Shown: positions 14,376 to 23,086, numbered from the stretch's first letter. The stretch: 33,501 nucleotides of DNA from Verrucomicrobiota bacterium (GCA_016871615.1 VHCX01000037.1:1-33501), one strand, 5' to 3'. Translations and numbers: made by a program. Notes: generated from the sequence alone by a model not told the origin.

Positions 14376-15184
14376 ACCCCGCAGGACCGGCCGACCGGCC
14401 ACAGCCCCCCTACATCGTCGTGGACGGCGCGACCAAGCGGTGGTCCAACGGCGTGACGGTGCTCGACGGGATCGGCCTCCAGGTCGGACGCGGCGAGTTC
14501 CTCTCGCTCATCGGTCCGAGCGGCTGCGGGAAGTCCACCCTCCTGCGCCTCCTGGCGGGCCTCTCGCCGCTGAGCTCGGGCACGGTGAGGCTCGACGGCA
14601 TGGCGCCGGAGGCCGCCCGGGAGATCATGTCCTTCATCTTCCAGGACGCCACGCTGCTACCCTGGAGGACGGTGCGCTCGAACGTGGAGCTTGGACTCGA
14701 GCTGGCCGGGAACACCACGGCGGGGCAGCGCCGGGAGGCCGCCGAGGCGATGCTGCGGCTGGTCGGGCTCTCCGACGTCGCCGGGCTCTACCCGCGCCAG
14801 CTCAGCGGCGGGATGCGCATGCGGGTGTCGATTGCCCGGGCGCTGGCCACCCGGCCCGGGATCCTGCTGATGGACGAGCCCTTCGGCGCGCTCGACGAGA
14901 TGACCCGCGACCTGCTCAACGAGGAGCTGCTGCGGCTGCGGGAGAACGACCGGTTCACCACCTTCTTCGTGACCCACAGCGTCGCCGAGGCCGTCTTCCT
15001 CTCGACCCGGATCGTGGTGCTCCGGGCCAAGCCCGGCCGGATCGCCTGCGAGATCCCGGTGCCGTTCGGGTTCCCCCGCCGGGCCGAGCTGCGCAGCGCC
15101 CCGGAATACCTCCGCCTCGTGGGCGAGGTAGGCGCCGCGCTGCGCTCGGTCCAACAGCCCTCGACGACTCCCCACGCCCCATGA
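14372..15184 (+). CDS. ABC-importer ATPase, NitT/TauT family
   Basis: The 270-residue protein shows Walker A GPSGCGKST (residues 48-56), Q-loop FQDATLLPW, signature LSGGM, Walker B ILLMDEPFGALDE and the switch histidine in FVTHSVAEA. The Q-loop wording and the AEAVFLS region are typical of the SsuB/TauB/ThiZ group, which energises uptake of nitrate, sulfonates, taurine or pyrimidine precursors. It acts as a dimer on the cytosolic face with the permease at 15181-15972. ATGA overlaps with the genes on both sides show tight translational coupling. Confidence 0.95.
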   Translation: MNPAGPADRPQPPYIVVDGATKRWSNGVTVLDGIGLQVGRGEFLSLIGPSGCGKSTLLRLLAGLSPLSSGTVRLDGMAPEAAREIMSFIFQDATLLPWRTVRSNVELGLELAGNTTAGQRREAAEAMLRLVGLSDVAGLYPRQLSGGMRMRVSIARALATRPGILLMDEPFGALDEMTRDLLNEELLRLRENDRFTTFFVTHSVAEAVFLSTRIVVLRAKPGRIACEIPVPFGFPRRAELRSAPEYLRLVGEVGAALRSVQQPSTTPHAP

Positions 15185-15972
15185 AGAAGCTCCTCGCCCA
15201 GGCCGGATGGCCGCTGGCCGTGCTGGCGGCCGTGTTGACCGCCTGGCACCTCGGATGCCGCTGGTTCGCCATCCCCGCCTACGTGCTGCCGCCGCCGGGT
15301 GCGGTGGCCCGCGTGGTGATCGAGCGGCACGACAACCTCCTGGGCGCCTTCCGGATCACGGCCCTGGAGGCCGGTGGAGGCTACCTGCTCAGCATCGTCG
15401 CCGGCGTGTTGATCGCGATGTTCTTCGCCCGCAGCCCGCTGGTGAGGCGCTCGCTCTACCCCTACACCATCCTGCTCCAGACCGTGCCCATCGTGGCCAT
15501 CGCCCCGCTCATCCTCATGTGGTTCGGCTCCGGGCTGCGCAGCGTGATGCTGGTGGCCTTCGTGATCTGCCTCTTCCCCATCATCGCCAACACCACCCAG
15601 GGCCTGATCAGCGTGCCGCGGAACCTCATCGACCTCTTCGCCATGTCCAACGCCTCCCGGTGGTCGCAGCTGGTGAAGCTGCGCCTGCCACACGCCCTGC
15701 CGAGCCTCTTCGTGGGCCTGCGCATCTCCGCCGGCATCTCGGTGATCGGCGCGGTCACGGGCGAGCTCTTCGCCAGCTCCAACGCCGTCGGCGAGGGGGG
15801 GCTGGGCTATTCCATCACCTACGCCAACAGCCAGCTCCAGACCGACTACCTCTTCGCCCTGGTGCTGACGGCCAGCCTGCTGGGGTTCCTCTTCTTCTTC
15901 ACCGTCTCCGCGCTGGAATGGCTGTGCCTGCACCACTGGCACGAGTCGGCCATGCGCACCGACGCCGACTGA
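15181..15972 (+). CDS. ABC-importer permease, NitT/TauT family (BPD_transp_1)
   Basis: The 263-residue protein has six hydrophobic segments and the cytoplasmic EAA-type loop around NASRWSQLVKLRLPHALPSLFVGLRI, which docks to the ATPase. The conserved GELFASSNAVGEGGLGY segment follows, as in SsuC/ThiX. It overlaps the ATPase stop by four bases. It is the only permease gene in the window. It may therefore also serve the two binding proteins encoded in the divergent arm, but that is inference. Confidence 0.94.
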   Translation: MKKLLAQAGWPLAVLAAVLTAWHLGCRWFAIPAYVLPPPGAVARVVIERHDNLLGAFRITALEAGGGYLLSIVAGVLIAMFFARSPLVRRSLYPYTILLQTVPIVAIAPLILMWFGSGLRSVMLVAFVICLFPIIANTTQGLISVPRNLIDLFAMSNASRWSQLVKLRLPHALPSLFVGLRISAGISVIGAVTGELFASSNAVGEGGLGYSITYANSQLQTDYLFALVLTASLLGFLFFFTVSALEWLCLHHWHESAMRTDAD

Positions 15973-15990
15973 CCCCGGACCCGACCACCC

Positions 15991-17019
15991 ATGAACACCG
16001 CCCTCCCGACCCTCCCGACCCTCCGGATCCCCGAGCCGCGCCCCAGCCCGGCGTCCGGGGTCAGGCCCGCCCCGTGGATGCTGGCCCTGATGACACTGGC
16101 CCTGCTGGTCTCCCGGCTGGCGGCGTCCGAGCCGGTGCCCGTGAGCCTGCAGCTCGACTGGAAACCCACCGCCCAGTTCGGGGGCATCCTGCTGGCCCGC
16201 CATCGCGGTTGGTACCGAGAGGCCGGGATCGACCTGACCCTCCTGCCGATCCCCAAGGACGAGGGGGTCGTGAGCAACGTGGTCCGCCACGCCCGCTGGG
16301 TCGGATCCATCGAGAGCGGCGTGCTGCTGGAGGCGCGCTCCCGGGGGCTGCCGGTCAAGGCCATCGGGACGATGCTCCAGGGCACGCCCATGTGCCTCTT
16401 CAGCCTGAAGTCGGCCGGGATCCGCCGGATGCGGGACCTGGTCGGCAAGCGCATCGGCGTGCACGCCGACGGGGCCCAGGCCGTGAAGTATGTGCTGCGA
16501 CAGGCGGGGCTGGATCCCGCGAAGGTCCAGGTCGAGATCGTCGGGTACGACCTGACCCCGCTGCTCGACGGCCGGTACGCGGCCGTCCAGGGCTACTCGA
16601 TCGACGAGGGCGTCTCGCTGCGGCAGGCCGGGCACGACATCGACATCCTCCACCTGCACGACCACGGGTACGCCGCCTACGGGCAGGTCTACTTCACCAG
16701 CGAGGCGTTCCTCCGCTCCGACCCGGCGCTGCTGCGGCGGTTCCTCGAGGTCTCGCGGCGGGGGTGGGTCGCGGCGAGCGCCGAACCCGGGGCCGTGGCG
16801 GACCTCGTGGTCGCCGGCCTGCCGGGGGTCGACCGGGAACATCAGCGCGGGACGGCCGAGGCCCTCGTGCCGATGCTGACCCGGGAGAGCGGCCCCGGAA
16901 GCATCGGACGGATGAGCCGGACCACTTGGAAGCGGGCTGTCGACGACTTCAACCGGCTCCCGACGACCACACGCCGGCTGAAGGTCGACGAGGTCGCGAC
17001 GTTCCGGCTGCAACCATGA
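15991..17019 (+). CDS. NMT1/THI5-like substrate-binding protein of the ABC importer
   Basis: The 342-residue protein has an N-terminal hydrophobic export signal (about residues 29-44). The mature domain has QLDWKPTAQFGG, YREAGIDLTLLP, the GKRIGVHADG segment and FTSEAF, all characteristic of NMT1/THI5-like proteins. It is more distant from the paired binding proteins at 2658 and 5089 than those are from each other. The ATG at 15991 precedes an odd Pro-rich stretch partly encoded by a short CTCCCGACC repeat; an ATG at 16078 would give a conventional short signal peptide. It lies 18 bases after the permease gene and its stop overlaps the next start (ATGA, 17016-17019). The ligand is unknown. Confidence 0.9.
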   Translation: MNTALPTLPTLRIPEPRPSPASGVRPAPWMLALMTLALLVSRLAASEPVPVSLQLDWKPTAQFGGILLARHRGWYREAGIDLTLLPIPKDEGVVSNVVRHARWVGSIESGVLLEARSRGLPVKAIGTMLQGTPMCLFSLKSAGIRRMRDLVGKRIGVHADGAQAVKYVLRQAGLDPAKVQVEIVGYDLTPLLDGRYAAVQGYSIDEGVSLRQAGHDIDILHLHDHGYAAYGQVYFTSEAFLRSDPALLRRFLEVSRRGWVAASAEPGAVADLVVAGLPGVDREHQRGTAEALVPMLTRESGPGSIGRMSRTTWKRAVDDFNRLPTTTRRLKVDEVATFRLQP

Positions 17020-17822
17020 CGGTCCGGGTGCTGCACTTCTCCCCGGGCACGGCGACCGACCGCCACGACAGCCACCGGGCGGCCCTCGGATTCGTCCATG
17101 GCGTGGTCTCGGCCGCGGCGGAGCTCGCCTTGGACGCGGTGTGCCGGCTGGACTGGGCGCTGCCCGCGATCGACGAGGCCCCGAGGGTCCACGCGCTCCT
17201 CGAGGGGGCGGACCTCGTGGCCATCGCCACCCCCGTCCATGGGCAGGGATCACCCTGGTTCGTGCGCAAGTTCCTCGAGCAGACCCGCGGCCTCCAACTC
17301 TGGGGGATGCCCGCGACCGCCTTCGCCACCTCGGGCGGGACGCATACCGGCGGCGAGATGGCCCTGCTCGACACCTTCCGGTCGCTTCAGGGCTGCGGCG
17401 CGTGCACCTTCACCTTCGCGCAGAAGCTCACCGTGCTCCCGGTGCAGCAACGGCTGCGGCCGGATGGTGAATTCGACCCCGTGGACGTCTGGTTCCTCCG
17501 GCAGCTCGCCCGGACCTGCCTGGTGCAGTGGGCGGCCCGCAGCGACCGCGCCGCCGGTCGATCGGTCGCCCGCCGGCTCGGCGTGGACACGGCCTACTAC
17601 CTCGATTTCCCGGACGCGGCCCGGCTCGAGGCGGAGGCCGGTGCGTTGTGCCGATGGATGAACGAGCCCCTGTCCGACCCGGCCGGGGCCTACGGGCGCT
17701 GGTCGCATCGCCTCGGCTTCGATGCCCGGCCTCCGGAACCGCAAGGCCTGCCCTTTGCCGGGCTCTTCCCGGTGCCGCAGGCCGCCCGGCATCAGGGCGG
17801 CGAGGCGAACTGGGGCTCGTAG
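17016..17822 (+). CDS. Flavodoxin-like / NADPH-dependent FMN reductase-like protein
   Basis: The 268-residue protein begins with a flavodoxin-fold strand and phosphate-loop region (VLHFSPGTATDRHDSH). It continues with VAIATPVHGQGSPWFVRKFLEQT, equivalent to the FMN-isoalloxazine loop, then AFATSGGTHTGGEMALLDTF, very similar to WrbA-type and flavodoxin-family ends. After about residue 160 it has an extra C-terminal region not seen in minimal flavodoxins. It probably binds FMN in the cytosol and moves electrons. Being the last gene of the ABC operon, it may feed or recycle flavin for the FAD oxidase or reduce the imported compound. Its 3' end overlaps the convergent transglycosylase gene by 31 bases. 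Confidence 0.75.
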   Translation: MTVRVLHFSPGTATDRHDSHRAALGFVHGVVSAAAELALDAVCRLDWALPAIDEAPRVHALLEGADLVAIATPVHGQGSPWFVRKFLEQTRGLQLWGMPATAFATSGGTHTGGEMALLDTFRSLQGCGACTFTFAQKLTVLPVQQRLRPDGEFDPVDVWFLRQLARTCLVQWAARSDRAAGRSVARRLGVDTAYYLDFPDAARLEAEAGALCRWMNEPLSDPAGAYGRWSHRLGFDARPPEPQGLPFAGLFPVPQAARHQGGEANWGS

Positions 17823-18355
17823 CGGCGGCGGCGCTCGAGGATCTGCTCCACGTACTGCCGGGTGCCCGGAAAGGTCATGGCGGCCAGGAAGCGCACGCTG
17901 TTGGTACGGGCCTCCGGCGCATTGGTGGCGTTCATCCAGCGCAGGACGTTCCGGCGACCGGCGTTGTAGTCGGCCAGCGCGTAGGCCAGCGGGTTGTCCG
18001 TCGCCGCATAGCGGCGGAGCACCTTGGACAGGTAGTAGGAGCCGGCCATGAGGTTGGTCGAGGGATCGAGGGTGTGGTCGTGGTGGTAGCCGCGGAGCCG
18101 CTGGGCATCGGCCCACTCGCGGGCGGCGACCTCCGTCACCTGCATGAGGCCGATCTCCCCGGCCCGGCCCCGGACCGCCGGGTCGAAGCGGCTCTCCCTC
18201 CAGACCACCGCCTTCACCAACGAGGGCGGCAGGCGGTGGAGCCGGGCTGCGGCCAGGATCTCCGCGTCGAAGCGGTCCTCGTGGCGGGCCAGCCAGAACC
18301 AGGCGATGCCCGCCACGACGATCAGCAGCCCCAGGATGGCGACCCGGCGTCTCAT
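17792..18355 (-). CDS. Membrane-anchored lytic transglycosylase (SLT domain)
   Basis: The 187-residue protein has an N-terminal membrane helix (about residues 5-22) and then a compact soluble-lytic-transglycosylase domain. The catalytic glutamate is E54 in VWRESRFDP, with GEIGLMQVT, NLMAGSYYL and ALADYNAGRRNVLRW as the other family blocks. Such enzymes cleave peptidoglycan between MurNAc and GlcNAc to give 1,6-anhydro ends. The protein is about the size of MltE-like minimal enzymes. The ATG at 18355 gives a short basic n-region before the helix. The gene converges with and overlaps the flavodoxin-like gene by 31 bases. Confidence 0.9.
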   Translation of the reverse strand: MRRRVAILGLLIVVAGIAWFWLARHEDRFDAEILAAARLHRLPPSLVKAVVWRESRFDPAVRGRAGEIGLMQVTEVAAREWADAQRLRGYHHDHTLDPSTNLMAGSYYLSKVLRRYAATDNPLAYALADYNAGRRNVLRWMNATNAPEARTNSVRFLAAMTFPGTRQYVEQILERRRRYEPQFASPP

Positions 18356-18466
18356 GGCCTTGACAAGGCCCACCCTAGTGCGGCGCCACGGCCGACGGGA
18401 AGCACCCCTTGAAGCCCGGGACGCTTCGGGGGTTGCTCCGGCGGCGGTCCGCTCCAGTGTGGGGCC

Positions 18467-19117
18467 ATGAAGGAGGCGTACATCGCGGCCAAGGAACGGT
18501 GGGCCCGCAAGATGGCCGGCACGGCCCGACCGGAGACCCGCTCTCAGGACCGCCTGCCGCCGGGCCAGCGCCAGGTGCACAACTTCCCGGTCCTGGACCT
18601 CGGGGTCCGGCCCGAGGTGCCGCTGGATCGCTGGCGACTGCGCATCGGCGGCCAGGTCGAGAACCCGGTGACGCTCGACTGGAAGGCCTTCCTGGACCTG
18701 CCGCAGTTCACCGACACCAGCGACTTCCATTGCGTGACCACCTGGAGCCAGTTCGACATGGTGTGGCAGGGGGTGGCCTTCTTCACGCTGGCCGATCTGG
18801 TGCGTCCGAAGCCCGAGGCCACGCACGTGTTCTTCAAGGGGTACGACGGCTACTCGACCAACAACCCGATCGAGTCCTGCCTCGACGACGACGTGCTGGT
18901 GGCCCACCACTGGAATGGCCAGCCGCTGGCCGTCGAGCACGGGGGGCCGGCTCGGGTCATCCTGCCCAAGCGCTATGCGTGGAAGGGCTCGAAGTGGATC
19001 CGCGAGATCACCTTCCTTGACCGCGACATCCTCGGGTTCTGGGAGCTGCGCGGCTACTCAAACACGGCCGACCCCTGGACCGAGGACCGTTTTTCGGCGG
19101 GCGATCCAACCGACTGA
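18467..19117 (+). CDS. Sulfite-oxidase-like molybdopterin oxidoreductase, cytosolic type
   Basis: The 216-residue protein is the molybdopterin-binding domain of the sulfite oxidase/YedY (MsrP) superfamily. The probable molybdenum ligand is C89 in SDFHCVTTWS. The other landmarks are VHNFPVLD near the start, RWRLRIGG, and PKRYAWKGSKWIREITF near the end. It has no Tat signal and no dimerisation domain, unlike sulfite oxidase or periplasmic MsrP, so it is predicted to be cytosolic. No membrane partner such as MsrQ is adjacent. The substrate is unknown. It is transcribed away from the transglycosylase and has a short, possibly shared promoter region of about 110 bases upstream. Confidence 0.9.
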   Translation: MKEAYIAAKERWARKMAGTARPETRSQDRLPPGQRQVHNFPVLDLGVRPEVPLDRWRLRIGGQVENPVTLDWKAFLDLPQFTDTSDFHCVTTWSQFDMVWQGVAFFTLADLVRPKPEATHVFFKGYDGYSTNNPIESCLDDDVLVAHHWNGQPLAVEHGGPARVILPKRYAWKGSKWIREITFLDRDILGFWELRGYSNTADPWTEDRFSAGDPTD

Positions 19118-19203
19118 GGGCTAGGCCGCCTCCGGTCGAGGCCAGCACGCCAACTCTCCGCTTGTCACGTTTGTTACGCTTGTGTGACGATGCAGAGACA
19201 ACG

Positions 19204-19407
19204 ATGAAACTTTTGAACCAAGTCTTGGACAAGGTCGCCCTCAACCTGTTGATGGTCGGGCTGCTGTGCATGTTGGGCGGGCTCACCGCCGTGGGCGGAG
19301 GTATCTGGTGGGCTGGAGCCGGTTATGCGACCGCCGGGATGGCCTTGATGGGCGGAGGTGCCATGACTGCTCTCGTGGCCGCCTGTTGGATTCACCGGGA
19401 CCATTGA
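19204..19407 (+). CDS. Small two-helix membrane protein, unknown function
   Basis: The 67-residue frame starting at ATG 19204 encodes KLLNQVLDKVALN followed by a hydrophobic, Gly/Ala-rich region that could form two membrane helices, and ends CWIHRDH. Base composition and the clean hydrophobic pattern suggest it is translated, but I recognise no family. An upstream TTG at 19162 is less likely. It stands alone between the molybdoenzyme and a gene-free stretch. Confidence 0.5.
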   Translation: MKLLNQVLDKVALNLLMVGLLCMLGGLTAVGGGIWWAGAGYATAGMALMGGGAMTALVAACWIHRDH

Positions 19408-19835
19408 CCCGCGAGCCGGCTCCCCCGAGGTCTCTCCCCGACTGCCTCCCAGGGTCAGCCAGCGGATCCTCCGCCGGAGGGCGTCAGCAGAATACCATCC
19501 TCGAACGGGATCATCCCGAAATTGGTCACACCCGGCGATGGCCGCGGTTTCATGGCGGTCTGGATTGGCACACTCCCTTGGCAAACTCACTCCGGAGAGT
19601 GGGTGCAAAAAACGCCCGGTGGGCGGTCTGTGTTGGGCGGCCACCGGGATCTCCGGGTGGCTGCTGGCGAGTTGGCCTTGAATCAGGTCATCTCGGACAA
19701 TGGGGGTTTGGACAAAAAGGGCTTGGACAAAGAGGTCGTAGACGGGGAGGTCTTGGGCGGGTTCTCGGGGGGGAATGGAAGGTTTTGGACCGGATCGACC
19801 CAGACCAAAACCAGGACCAAAACGAAAACCAAAAT
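19408..19835. other. Gene-poor stretch between the small membrane protein and rplK
   Basis: No frame here resembles a protein family. A 110-codon open frame (19522-19854) ends in a Thr/Lys repeat encoded by ACCAAAA-like units and is judged non-coding. Short TTGGACAAA direct repeats occur near 19710-19731, and CCAAAACC-type repeats near 19804-19834. Read leftward it is G/T-rich sequence downstream of rplK, and it may be a decayed region at a rearrangement point. Confidence 0.45.
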
Positions 19836-19857
19836 CCTAAACCCTAAACCCTAAACC
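19836..19857. repeat. Three-unit 7-bp repeat CCTAAAC (telomere-like)
   Basis: CCTAAAC occurs three times in a row (19836-19856) plus one extra C. The unit is a rotation of the CCCTAAA plant-type telomere repeat, TTTAGGG on the other strand. It starts 15 bases beyond the rplK stop codon in the leftward transcript. With three copies in GC-rich bacterial DNA it is a local microsatellite, not a chromosome end. Confidence 0.85.
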
Positions 19858-19871
19858 AACCCGCGAGGCCT

Positions 19872-20297
19872 TCAGCCGACGATCTCGATGCCCATGTTCC
19901 GGGCGGTGCCGGCGATGGTGCGGAAGGCGGCCTCCTCGGTGTTGCAGTTCAGGTCATTGCCCTTGGCCTTGATGATCTCGAGGACCTGCTTGCGGGTCAC
20001 CTTGCCGACCTTGTCCTTGTTGGGGGTCTTGGAGCCCGAGGCGATGCCGGCGGCCTTCTTGAGCAGCACGGAAGCCGGGGGCGACTTGAGGACGAAGGTG
20101 AAGGACTTGTCCTGGTACACGGTGATGATCACCGGGATGACCAGACCGGGGCGGTCCTTGGTGGCGGCGTTGAACTCCTTGCAGAAGCCCATGATGTTGA
20201 TGCCCTGGGAGCCGAGCGCCGGACCCACCGGGGGCGCCGGGTTGGCCTGACCGCCGGGGATCTGCAGTTTGACGATGCCTGTGACTTTCTTTGCCAT
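19872..20297 (-). CDS. rplK: 50S ribosomal protein L11
   Basis: The 141-residue protein matches L11 along its whole length. The N-terminal domain has [24 protein letters not shown], the site that binds release and elongation factors and thiostrepton-type drugs. The C-terminal rRNA-binding domain includes [14 protein letters not shown]11 sits at the GTPase-associated centre of the 50S subunit. The ATG at 20297 gives the standard MAKKV start. It follows nusG by 48 bases in the usual order, but unusually no rplA, rplJ, rplL or rpoB follows. Confidence 0.99.
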   Translation of the reverse strand: MAKKVTGIVKLQIPGGQANPAPPVGPALGSQGINIMGFCKEFNAATKDRPGLVIPVIITVYQDKSFTFVLKSPPASVLLKKAAGIASGSKTPNKDKVGKVTRKQVLEIIKAKGNDLNCNTEEAAFRTIAGTARNMGIEIVG

Positions 20298-20345
20298 GTT
20301 CTATCCAGTTGGTTTGCGGCGGTGTACGACGTCGCTTGAGAGGCA

Positions 20346-20894
20346 TCACGACTTCTCGACCTGCCAGTATTCGAGTTCGACGGGCGTCTTCCGCCCGAAG
20401 ATGTCCACGGTCACCTTGAGCTTGCCCTTGTCGGGCTCCAGCTCCTCGATGACGCCGGTGAAATTGAGGAACGGACCATCGTTGATCTTGACCGTCTCAC
20501 CCACGTCGAAGCTGACCTTCGGACGTTCGGTGTCCTCGCTGTCGGAAATCTGCGCCTTGATGGTGGCGATCTCGTCGTCGGTGACGGTCATCGGGCGCTC
20601 GCCGCCCACGAAGCCGATCACGCCCTGGATGTCCTTGATGAAGTACCAGGGCTTCTCCATGGGCCGCTTGCCATCGTCGAGCAGGGCCATGTCGATGTAG
20701 ACGTAGCCCGGATGCAGCTTGCGGTTGGTGACGGTCTTCTTGCCGCCCCGCACCTCGACGACCTTCTCCATCGGCAGGAGCACCTCCCGGATGTATTCCT
20801 CCATCTCGTCGGTCTTGATCCGGCGGTTGATGGTGTCCCGGACCTTCTGCTCCTGACCGGCGAGGGTGTGCAGGACAAACCACTGGGTGTTCAT
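20346..20894 (-). CDS. nusG: Transcription termination/antitermination factor NusG
   Basis: The 182-residue protein has the NGN domain opening [14 protein letters not shown] and containing [10 protein letters not shown], then a linker and a C-terminal KOW domain ([22 protein letters not shown]). It binds RNA polymerase and couples it to Rho or ribosomes. The start is the only reasonable ATG. It is located between secE and rplK as in most bacteria. The 74-base spacer to secE holds no recognised element. Confidence 0.98.
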   Translation of the reverse strand: MNTQWFVLHTLAGQEQKVRDTINRRIKTDEMEEYIREVLLPMEKVVEVRGGKKTVTNRKLHPGYVYIDMALLDDGKRPMEKPWYFIKDIQGVIGFVGGERPMTVTDDEIATIKAQISDSEDTERPKVSFDVGETVKINDGPFLNFTGVIEELEPDKGKLKVTVDIFGRKTPVELEYWQVEKS

Positions 20895-20968
20895 GGACAG
20901 GGCGAGTTTCGGAAGACGGGTGGGGAAAACGGGAGAGTTCGAAAGAGGTGGCTAAGAGGCCGCAGGGA

Positions 20969-21235
20969 TCAGGACGGCTTGATGATGCGCTCCACAAAGA
21001 ACCCAACGATCGTGTCCGTTCCCATCGTAAAGACGCCCAGAAGGCCGATCACGACGAAGATCAGCACCGTGGACTGGATGAGCTCCTCACGGGACGGCCA
21101 GTTGCACTTCTTGAGCTCCTGCTGGGTGGCGGCCACGTAGGCGGCAAGGCGGGCCAGCTGCCCCTGCTTCCAGGCGAAGGCGAAGATCGCGCCGATGACG
21201 GCGAACCAGATCAGGAACGGAAGATAATCTTTCAC
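20969..21235 (-). CDS. secE: Preprotein translocase subunit SecE
   Basis: The 88-residue protein carries an extra N-terminal membrane helix (about residues 4-21), then the conserved amphipathic QQELKKCNWPSREELIQST region and the C-terminal helix that clamps SecY. It is an essential part of the SecYEG channel. The start is GTG at 21235, only seven bases from the 3' CCA of tRNA-Ser, and no later ATG would keep the first helix. The gene therefore lacks space for a conventional leader after tRNA processing. Confidence 0.96.
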   Translation of the reverse strand: MKDYLPFLIWFAVIGAIFAFAWKQGQLARLAAYVAATQQELKKCNWPSREELIQSTVLIFVVIGLLGVFTMGTDTIVGFFVERIIKPS

Positions 21236-21242
21236 AGTTTTT

Positions 21243-21332
21243 TGGCGGAGGGGGAGGGATTCGAACCCCCGGTGAGCGTCAGCCCACAGCGGTTTTCAAG
21301 ACCGCCGCATTAGACCACTCTGCCACCCCTCC
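21243..21332 (-). tRNA. tRNA-Ser (anticodon TGA)
   Basis: Reading leftward, acceptor GGAGGGG pairs with CCCCTCC, followed by discriminator G and an encoded CCA. The anticodon stem-loop is GCGGT-CTTGAAA-ACCGC with anticodon TGA. A long variable arm (GTGGGC...GCTCAC) marks class II serine tRNA, and the T-loop is TTCGAAT. It decodes UCA and probably other UCN codons. It sits seven bases from both tRNA-Trp and secE. Confidence 0.97.
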
Positions 21333-21339
21333 GGGAGGT

Positions 21340-21415
21340 TGGCAGGGCGTGAGGGACTCGAACCCCCAACCAACGGTTTTGGAGACCGCTACTCTACCAA
21401 TTGAGCTAACGCCCT
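21340..21415 (-). tRNA. tRNA-Trp (anticodon CCA)
   Basis: Acceptor AGGGCGT pairs with ACGCCCT, then G and an encoded CCA. The anticodon loop is CTCCAAA within CGGT/ACCG, and the D-arm (TTAGCTCAATTGGTAGAG) and T-arm (GGTTCGAGTCC) are standard. A tRNA-Trp between tuf and secE is a conserved bacterial arrangement. Confidence 0.97.
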
Positions 21416-21430
21416 GTTCACTGATACCGA

Positions 21431-21486
21431 ATTGCCGACAGTATATTACCGACAACGAATTACCGACAACGAATTACTGAGACCGA
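21431..21486. repeat. Four tandem 14-bp units between tuf and tRNA-Trp
   Basis: The units are ATTGCCGACAGTAT (21431), ATTACCGACAACGA (21445 and again at 21459) and ATTACTGAGACCGA (21473). They form most of the lower-GC part of the 152-base spacer between the tuf stop and the tRNA. They may reflect slippage. A role in termination or RNA processing is possible but unproven. Confidence 0.85.
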
Positions 21487-21567
21487 CCGATTCAAACACC
21501 GCCGACCTCGGGGGAAAGGACTCATTCACTCGGAACGATGCCCCACCCCCCTCGACCGGTTGAAACC

Positions 21568-22755
<1,188 letters not shown>

Positions 22756-22828
22756 GTGTCGTATCGTTTTCTGTTCTTCGTTTCTGAAATTCTCTTCCCG
22801 GGTCTCCACGGCGGGGTGACCGCCCGGA

Positions 22829-22904
22829 TGGAGCCCGCGATCGGGTTTGAACCGATGACCTCGTCCTTACCAAGGACGTGCTCTGCCAACTGAGCTACGC
22901 GGGC
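22829..22904 (-). tRNA. tRNA-Thr (anticodon GGT)
   Basis: Acceptor GCCCGCG pairs with CGCGGGC, followed by T and an encoded CCA. The anticodon stem-loop is GTCC-TTGGTAA-GGAC, giving GGT, and the D-arm and T-arm (GGTTCAAACCC) are regular. It ends 73 bases ahead of the tuf ATG and is the first gene after the predicted promoter. Confidence 0.97.
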
Positions 22905-23086
22905 ACTCTCCGGCCGCATCGCACCCCGGACCCCGACCCGCCAGCTGCCTCAGGACCCCGGGTCCCGCTGCGCGCCGCCGGATCTGCCGGTCGGTCGCCA
23001 TCTTTCGACGGCAAAAAGTCCGATCTCCGATCCGGTGAGGACCAGAAACCGAACACGGTGCATGCAACGCTTCGATTGAGCCGCAA
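22905..23086. other. Leader of the tRNA-Thr/tuf operon, no gene seen
   Basis: If transcription starts near 23080, about 175 bases precede tRNA-Thr. No coding frame or known leader motif was found. A short palindrome GGACCC-C-GGGTCC lies at 22952-22964. Between the promoter and the adk stop (23116-23200) there is only GC-rich sequence. Confidence 0.5.

Noticed and set aside
11628-14402. A 924-codon minus-strand open frame opposite the creatininase and CocE genes
   Set aside because: It is an antisense shadow of two well-supported genes, with biased composition and no domains.
19522-19854. A 110-codon open frame before rplK
   Set aside because: Its end is a Thr/Lys repeat from simple-sequence DNA and the rest has no protein-like pattern.
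19836-19857. Idea that the CCTAAAC array marks eukaryotic contamination or a linear chromosome end
   Set aside because: Only three units are present and the flanks are ordinary bacterial genes on both sides.
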